Shown here: one piece after another, positions 60,025-64,000 of the stretch
Layout: every line of letters starts with the position of its first letter
Position numbering within the stretch: position 1 is the stretch's first letter
DNA from: Phenylobacterium sp.
Lineage (GTDB): Bacteria; Pseudomonadota; Alphaproteobacteria; Caulobacterales; Caulobacteraceae
Length of the DNA stretch: 64,000 nt
Reading direction: 5' to 3'
NCBI RefSeq assembly: GCF_013911965.1
Contig: NZ_JACESE010000010.1
Location: forward strand, 1-64,000
Notes under the pieces: generated by a model
Databases searched by the model: none
What the model was told of the DNA's origin: nothing
What the model saw: only the letters and a program-made list of their open reading frames with translations
Program-made: the position numbers and the translations under genes

Positions 60025-60798
60025 ATGCGTCGAGACATCCTTGAGCTGCGGGCCTTCTACGCCTCCGATCTGGGCCGGGCGGCGCGCGTCATGATCGGCC
60101 GCAAGGTGACCGAGGCCTGGGGCGACGCCCGCGGGCTCGACGTCCTGGGCCTCGGCTATGCGACGCCCTTCCTCGGGCCCCTGCGCGAACGGGCGCGGCG
60201 TACGGTCGCCGCAATGCCGGCGCAGCAGGGGGTGGAGATCTGGCCGGGCGGGGCGGGCAATCTGACGACGCTCGTCAACGAGGACGCCCTGCCGTTCCGC
60301 AACGCCCTGTTCGATCGTATCCTCGTGGTCCACGCCATCGAGGAGAGCGACGACGCCGCCGCCCTGCTGCGCGAGGTGTGGCGCGTGCTGGCGCCCTCGG
60401 GCCGCGTGATCGTCGCGGTGGCCGCCCGCGACGGGCTGTGGGCCAACGCCGAGAGCACGCCGCTGGGCCACGGCCGGCCCTATACCCGCCGCCAGCTCGC
60501 CGCCCTGATGCGCGAGGCCGAACTGGAGCCCTCCGGCTATACACGGGCCCTCTATGTGCCGCCGGCGCCCTGGATGGCCGGCTGGGCCGAACCGTTCGAG
60601 CAGGCGGGGTCGCGCCTGTGGCGCCGGTTCGCCGGGGTCGTGCTGATGGAGGCGGTCAAGCAGACCTATGCCATCAAGGCCCGGCCGCAACGGGCGCGGA
60701 CAAGGCTCGCCCGGCCGGTCCTGGCGCCGGTCCCCGCCGCCCGCGAAGCGGTGCGGCGCAACCCCTCCGCCGACGAGGCCGTTAGGCCTGGCGCCTAG
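60025..60798 (+). CDS. Class I SAM-dependent methyltransferase
   Basis: 257 aa. SAM-binding region LDVLGLGYATPFLGPL, then EDALPFRNALFDRILVVHAIEESDDAAALLREVWRVLAPSGRVIVAVA, typical of Methyltransf_11-like enzymes. The C-terminal 60 residues are basic and Pro-rich. Substrate unknown. Head-to-head with gloB, separated by 90 bp. Confidence 0.85.
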   Translation: MRRDILELRAFYASDLGRAARVMIGRKVTEAWGDARGLDVLGLGYATPFLGPLRERARRTVAAMPAQQGVEIWPGGAGNLTTLVNEDALPFRNALFDRILVVHAIEESDDAAALLREVWRVLAPSGRVIVAVAARDGLWANAESTPLGHGRPYTRRQLAALMREAELEPSGYTRALYVPPAPWMAGWAEPFEQAGSRLWRRFAGVVLMEAVKQTYAIKARPQRARTRLARPVLAPVPAAREAVRRNPSADEAVRPGA

Positions 60799-60873
60799 TG
60801 AACAGGCGCCCTGGCCTGTGAGGGACCGCGCCTCTTGGAGCCTTGTGAGGAAAGCCCTAGCTTAGGTTCATCG

Positions 60874-60888
60874 GGCCGCTTCGCGGCC
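60874..60888. promoter_or_regulatory. Hairpin in the leader of the P-II gene
   Basis: GGCCGC (60874-60879) and GCGGCC (60883-60888) form a short stem-loop about 20 nt before the P-II ATG. It could be a leader structure; a role is not shown. Confidence 0.25.
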
Positions 60889-60908
60889 GCCAGTGGAGAC
60901 GCGCCGCC

Positions 60909-61253
60909 ATGAAGATGATCGTCGCGGTCATCAAGCCCAGCCGCCTCGATGCGGTGCTCGAAGCGGTCACCGAGGCCGGCGCTTCGGGGCTCACGGTCAC
61001 CGAGGTTCGCGGCTACGGGCGCCAGCGCGGCAAGACCGAAGTCTATCGCGGCGCGGAGTACGAGGTGAAGCTGCTGCCCAAGGTGAAGCTGGAGATCGCC
61101 GTCCCCTCCGACATCGCCGATGCGGTCGTCGAGGCCGTGGCGCGGACGGCCAACACCGGCAAGATCGGCGACGGCAAGGTCTTCGTCCTCGACCTCGAAC
61201 AGGCCCTGCGGATCCGCACCGGCGACCGTGACGCCGCCGCCATCGCCGGCTGA
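60909..61253 (+). CDS. P-II family nitrogen regulatory protein
   Basis: 114 aa. Matches GlnB/GlnK: MKMIVAVIKPSRLDAVLEAV, VTEVRGYGRQRG, T-loop YRGAEYEVKLLPKVKLE with Tyr51 (the usual uridylylation residue) and the B/C-loop GKIGDGKVFV. Trimeric sensor of 2-oxoglutarate, ATP/ADP and glutamine state. Neither amtB nor glnA follows, so it is an orphan copy and I give no gene symbol. The next gene is an autotransporter. Confidence 0.93.
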   Translation: MKMIVAVIKPSRLDAVLEAVTEAGASGLTVTEVRGYGRQRGKTEVYRGAEYEVKLLPKVKLEIAVPSDIADAVVEAVARTANTGKIGDGKVFVLDLEQALRIRTGDRDAAAIAG

Positions 61254-61420
61254 TGACAGCCAGGAGGCGAGCCGGCCGAAGGGTTCGCGCCGGAGTATCG
61301 GTGTTACCCGCGCCACATCAGGGCCTTGATTGGCCTTGGGATGGCCCCAATCCATCCCGACTTCCTCCGTAATTGGGCCGCATCCCCGACCTTCACGATG
61401 GCGTGACGGGAGGGGTGACC

Positions 61421-64000
61421 ATGGACAGGCGATGGCTGGGCGCGGCGGCGGCGACGCCGCTGCTCTGGGCGGCCGCGGGCGCGGCTCAGGCGGAAACGAC
61501 GATCTCGACGGCGGTCACCACCCCTGTCGCCACCGCGACGGCGAACTCCGGAGCGCCGGACGACCTGACCATCGCCAGCGGCGGCTCGGTCAAGCCGACC
61601 GGCGGAACGGCGGTCACCCTCAACAGCGACAACGACGTGTCCATCGCCGGGACGGCGGCGATCACCGACGCCAATGGCGCCACGGCCCTGCTGATCGAGG
61701 GCGGCCGCACGGGCGAGGTGACGCTCTCGGGCACGCTGACGGTGGATGAGTCGACCGCGGTGTCCGACACCGACGGCGACGGCGACAATGACGGTCCCTT
61801 CGCGACCGGCTCCAACCGCCATGGCGTCCGCGTGACGGGTTCGGAGGCTTTCCACGGCTCGATCGTCCAGACCGCCGGCTCCATCACGGTGGAGGGGAAC
61901 GACTCGGCGGGCGTCTCGGCGGAGACGGCCGTCGACGGCTCGATCCGGACGGCCGGTTCGGTCAGCGTCACGGGGACGCGCGCCTACGGCGTCCATGCGG
62001 CGAGCACCGTCGGCGGCGACGTCCGCACCACCGGCTCGGTGGCCGTCCTCGGCGAGGGCGCCGTGGGCGTCGCCGTGGACGAGAACGTCGGCGGCAAGCT
62101 CGTGCTCGGCAACGCCGTCACCGCCACCGGCTACCGCTACACGACCCGTCCGAGCGACACGAGCAAGCTCGACGCCGACGACCTGCTGCAGGGCGGCCCG
62201 GCGGTGCGGATCCAGGGCAGCGTCCAGGGCGGCGTCCTCGTCGATGCGCCGCCCCCGAACAATGACGCCGACGAGGACGACGAAGACGGCGACGGCGTCG
62301 CCGACAGCGCCGAGACGACGGGCGTCGTGACGAGCTATGGCCAGGCTGCGGCGATGCAGATCGGCGGGGCCGACGCCATCCGCCTCGGCGCCGTCGGAAC
62401 CGGCGCGGACGCCTACGGCCTGGTGATCAAGGGCACGGTCCAGGGCGGCGGCATCTATGACGGCGTCAGCGGCCTGGGCGTCGAAATCGGCGGCCGTGGC
62501 GGGGCCGTCGACGTCCAGGGCGGCGTGAAGGTCGACGGCCAGGTTTCGGCCACCGCCCGCGAAGCCGGCGCGGTCGCTCTGCACCTGAAGGCCGGCGCCA
62601 GCGCGCCGTCGCTCGCCAACAGCGGGATCATCCAGACCGTGGTGGCCGCCGACGGCGCGGTCGCGGCCCGCGCGGTTCAGATCGATCAGGGCGCCTCGGC
62701 GCTCTGGCTGACCAACAACGGCACGATCTCGACGACCATCACCGGGACCAAGGGCTCGGCCGTGGCGGTCGCCGACGCCGCCGGGTCCCTTCGGCAGATC
62801 GAGAACACCAACCGCATCAGCGCCACCTTCGTGCTTCCCGACGACGCCGAGGACGGCGCCGTCATCGACGGGGAGACCATCGCCCTGGACCTGCGGGCCA
62901 ACACCGCCGGCGTCACGGTGCGGCAGACCGCCAACGCCGACGAGGACATCACCCCGGCCATCGTCGGCGACGTGCTGTTCGGCTCGGGCGACGCGCGCCT
63001 TGAACTGCTGGCCGGCACGCTGAACGGCAAGGTCGCCTTCGGGGCGGGCGCGGACACGCTCGTCATCGACGGCGGAGCGACCCTGCGCGGCGATCTCACC
63101 GACGCCGGCGGCGGTCTGGCCATGACCATCGCCGAGGGCCGCCTCACCACCACCAATACGGGCGCGCTGGCGCTCACCCGCCTCGACCTCGGGTCCGAGG
63201 GCGAACTGGTGGTCACGGCCGATCCCGTCGCCGGGACGGCCACCCGGCTGAACGTCGCCGGCGCCGCGACGCTGGCGGACGGCGCCAAGGTCGGCCTGCG
63301 CTTCGAGACCAAGTTGACCGAGCCGGCCAGCTTCACCCTGATCGATGCGGCCAGCCTCGACGTGCAGGGCCAGCTCGATGACAGCCTGCTGACGGAAGGG
63401 CCCTGGCTCTACAAGACCAGCCTGCGGGCCGATGAGGCGGCGGGAGAGCTGATCGCCGATGTCCGGCGGCGTACGGCGGCCGAGGCGGGCCTGAACGCCG
63501 CCGAGGCGTCCGCCTATGACGCTGTCTTCGAGGCCTTCGATCGCGACGAGGCGGTGCGCGACGCCCTGCTCGACAAGACCGACGCCGAGGGCTTCCGCAG
63601 CCTCTACGACCAGTTCCTGCCCGACTATGCGGGCGGCCTGTTCCGCATCATGGCCTCGGCCAACGAGGCGACGGGCCGGGCGATCGACGAGACCGAGGCC
63701 CTGCTGCCCCGACGCGGCATGCGCGTCTGGGCCCAGGAGATCGGCGTCATCCACCGCCAGGACCTCGAGGGCGCCGACGGCTTCGAGGCCGGCGGCTTCG
63801 GCTTCGCCACCGGCGTGGAGGCGACGGACACGCCGCTGGGCGCCCTCGGCCTGCAGGCGAGCTTCCTGAACGTGACGGTGGACGAGAACGGCGCGGCCGC
63901 AGCCGAGAAGCTGACCGGTTCGGCCCTCTCGGCCGGCGGCTATTGGCGCAACCAGATGGGCGGACTGCACGCCTCGGCGGGGCTGACGGGCGGCTATGCC
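61421..64000 (+). CDS. Autotransporter (type V secretion) adhesin-like protein, 3' end cut by window
   Basis: 860 codons to the window end with no stop. ATG 61421 has GGAGGGG 6 nt upstream and a signal peptide (LGAAAATPLLWAAAGAAQA). The passenger (about 25-760) is built of Gly/Ala/Asp/Val-rich beta-helix repeats with many GSV-, GxLxG- and VxG-like rungs. Two acidic runs, about residues 116-125 (DTDGDGDNDG) and 280-296 (NNDADEDDEDGDG), look like calcium-binding D-x-D-x-D loops. From about residue 765 (RVWAQEIGV) the beta-barrel domain begins and is incomplete. Role unknown; surface adhesion or biofilm is plausible only from the family. Confidence 0.8.
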   Translation, partial: MDRRWLGAAAATPLLWAAAGAAQAETTISTAVTTPVATATANSGAPDDLTIASGGSVKPTGGTAVTLNSDNDVSIAGTAAITDANGATALLIEGGRTGEVTLSGTLTVDESTAVSDTDGDGDNDGPFATGSNRHGVRVTGSEAFHGSIVQTAGSITVEGNDSAGVSAETAVDGSIRTAGSVSVTGTRAYGVHAASTVGGDVRTTGSVAVLGEGAVGVAVDENVGGKLVLGNAVTATGYRYTTRPSDTSKLDADDLLQGGPAVRIQGSVQGGVLVDAPPPNNDADEDDEDGDGVADSAETTGVVTSYGQAAAMQIGGADAIRLGAVGTGADAYGLVIKGTVQGGGIYDGVSGLGVEIGGRGGAVDVQGGVKVDGQVSATAREAGAVALHLKAGASAPSLANSGIIQTVVAADGAVAARAVQIDQGASALWLTNNGTISTTITGTKGSAVAVADAAGSLRQIENTNRISATFVLPDDAEDGAVIDGETIALDLRANTAGVTVRQTANADEDITPAIVGDVLFGSGDARLELLAGTLNGKVAFGAGADTLVIDGGATLRGDLTDAGGGLAMTIAEGRLTTTNTGALALTRLDLGSEGELVVTADPVAGTATRLNVAGAATLADGAKVGLRFETKLTEPASFTLIDAASLDVQGQLDDSLLTEGPWLYKTSLRADEAAGELIADVRRRTAAEAGLNAAEASAYDAVFEAFDRDEAVRDALLDKTDAEGFRSLYDQFLPDYAGGLFRIMASANEATGRAIDETEALLPRRGMRVWAQEIGVIHRQDLEGADGFEAGGFGFATGVEATDTPLGALGLQASFLNVTVDENGAAAAEKLTGSALSAGGYWRNQMGGLHASAGLTGGYA

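Noticed and set aside
61304-63970. An 888-codon open frame on the minus strand across the autotransporter
   Set aside because: It is antisense to the beta-helix gene, which has a Shine-Dalgarno, signal peptide and barrel domain. High GC keeps antisense frames open; the product has no domain.

Overview
This is a chromosomal core segment of a very GC-rich alphaproteobacterium, most likely Caulobacterales (a Caulobacter or Phenylobacterium relative). The basis is the gene set and order: ffs-dnaX-ybaB-recR, rpmH-rnpA-yidC-engB next to argB and dapD, a PhaR-type granule regulator, RpoH, an alpha-type DnaX that lacks most zinc cysteines, and a chemoreceptor ending in a CheR-docking pentapeptide. 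Genes are packed with few long gaps. I see no tRNA or rRNA gene, no insertion sequence, no prophage and no CRISPR array. The genus is inference.

Layout. 0-8 kb: end of a MraY-like gene, nudC, SRP RNA, then dnaX-ybaB-recR, rmuC, def, a small Ala/Glu-rich lipoprotein gene on the other strand, and fmt-truA. 8-18 kb (mostly minus): lysine and arginine synthesis (dapE, dapD, a HAD phosphatase, argB) and the rpmH-rnpA-yidC-engB translation/membrane-insertion block. Between dapE and dapD sit two non-housekeeping genes: an apparently dead DnaQ-fold protein and a winged-helix regulator. 18-27 kb (minus): map, a TetR-quinone reductase pair, a Cys-rich secreted protein, an SDR, a chemoreceptor, a solitary TonB-C domain protein (plus strand), a DUF72 protein and an M28 peptidase. 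27-33 kb (plus): a complete RND tripartite efflux operon (outer membrane factor, adaptor, HAE1 pump). 33-45 kb: dehydratase-VOC pair, PagL-like protein, purA, a pseudo-receiver protein, rpoH, rluD coupled to an encapsulated-ferritin-type gene, PhoD, hisI, a serine hydrolase, a DUF817 membrane protein whose tail is made by an interspersed repeat, and folE. 45-54 kb: cysS, SRPBCC protein, a NifU/IscU-like scaffold, yidD-thrS-GT2, mvaB, and two glycosyltransferases for lipid-linked sugars. 54-64 kb: small membrane and HTH proteins, the PHB block phaR / phaA-phaB, a secreted unknown, gloB, a methyltransferase, an orphan P-II protein and a 5'-complete autotransporter running off the window.

Most genes serve translation, DNA repair, amino acid and nucleotide synthesis and envelope work. 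The points most worth following up are: the EncFtn-like ferritin with no shell gene and no visible targeting tail; the degenerate exonuclease fold with a hairpin at its start codon; a secreted protein with palindromically spaced cysteines; a receiver domain with Glu in place of the phospho-Asp; a DUF817 gene with no usual start codon and a repeat-derived C-terminus; and three convergent gene pairs that share a CTAG double stop.
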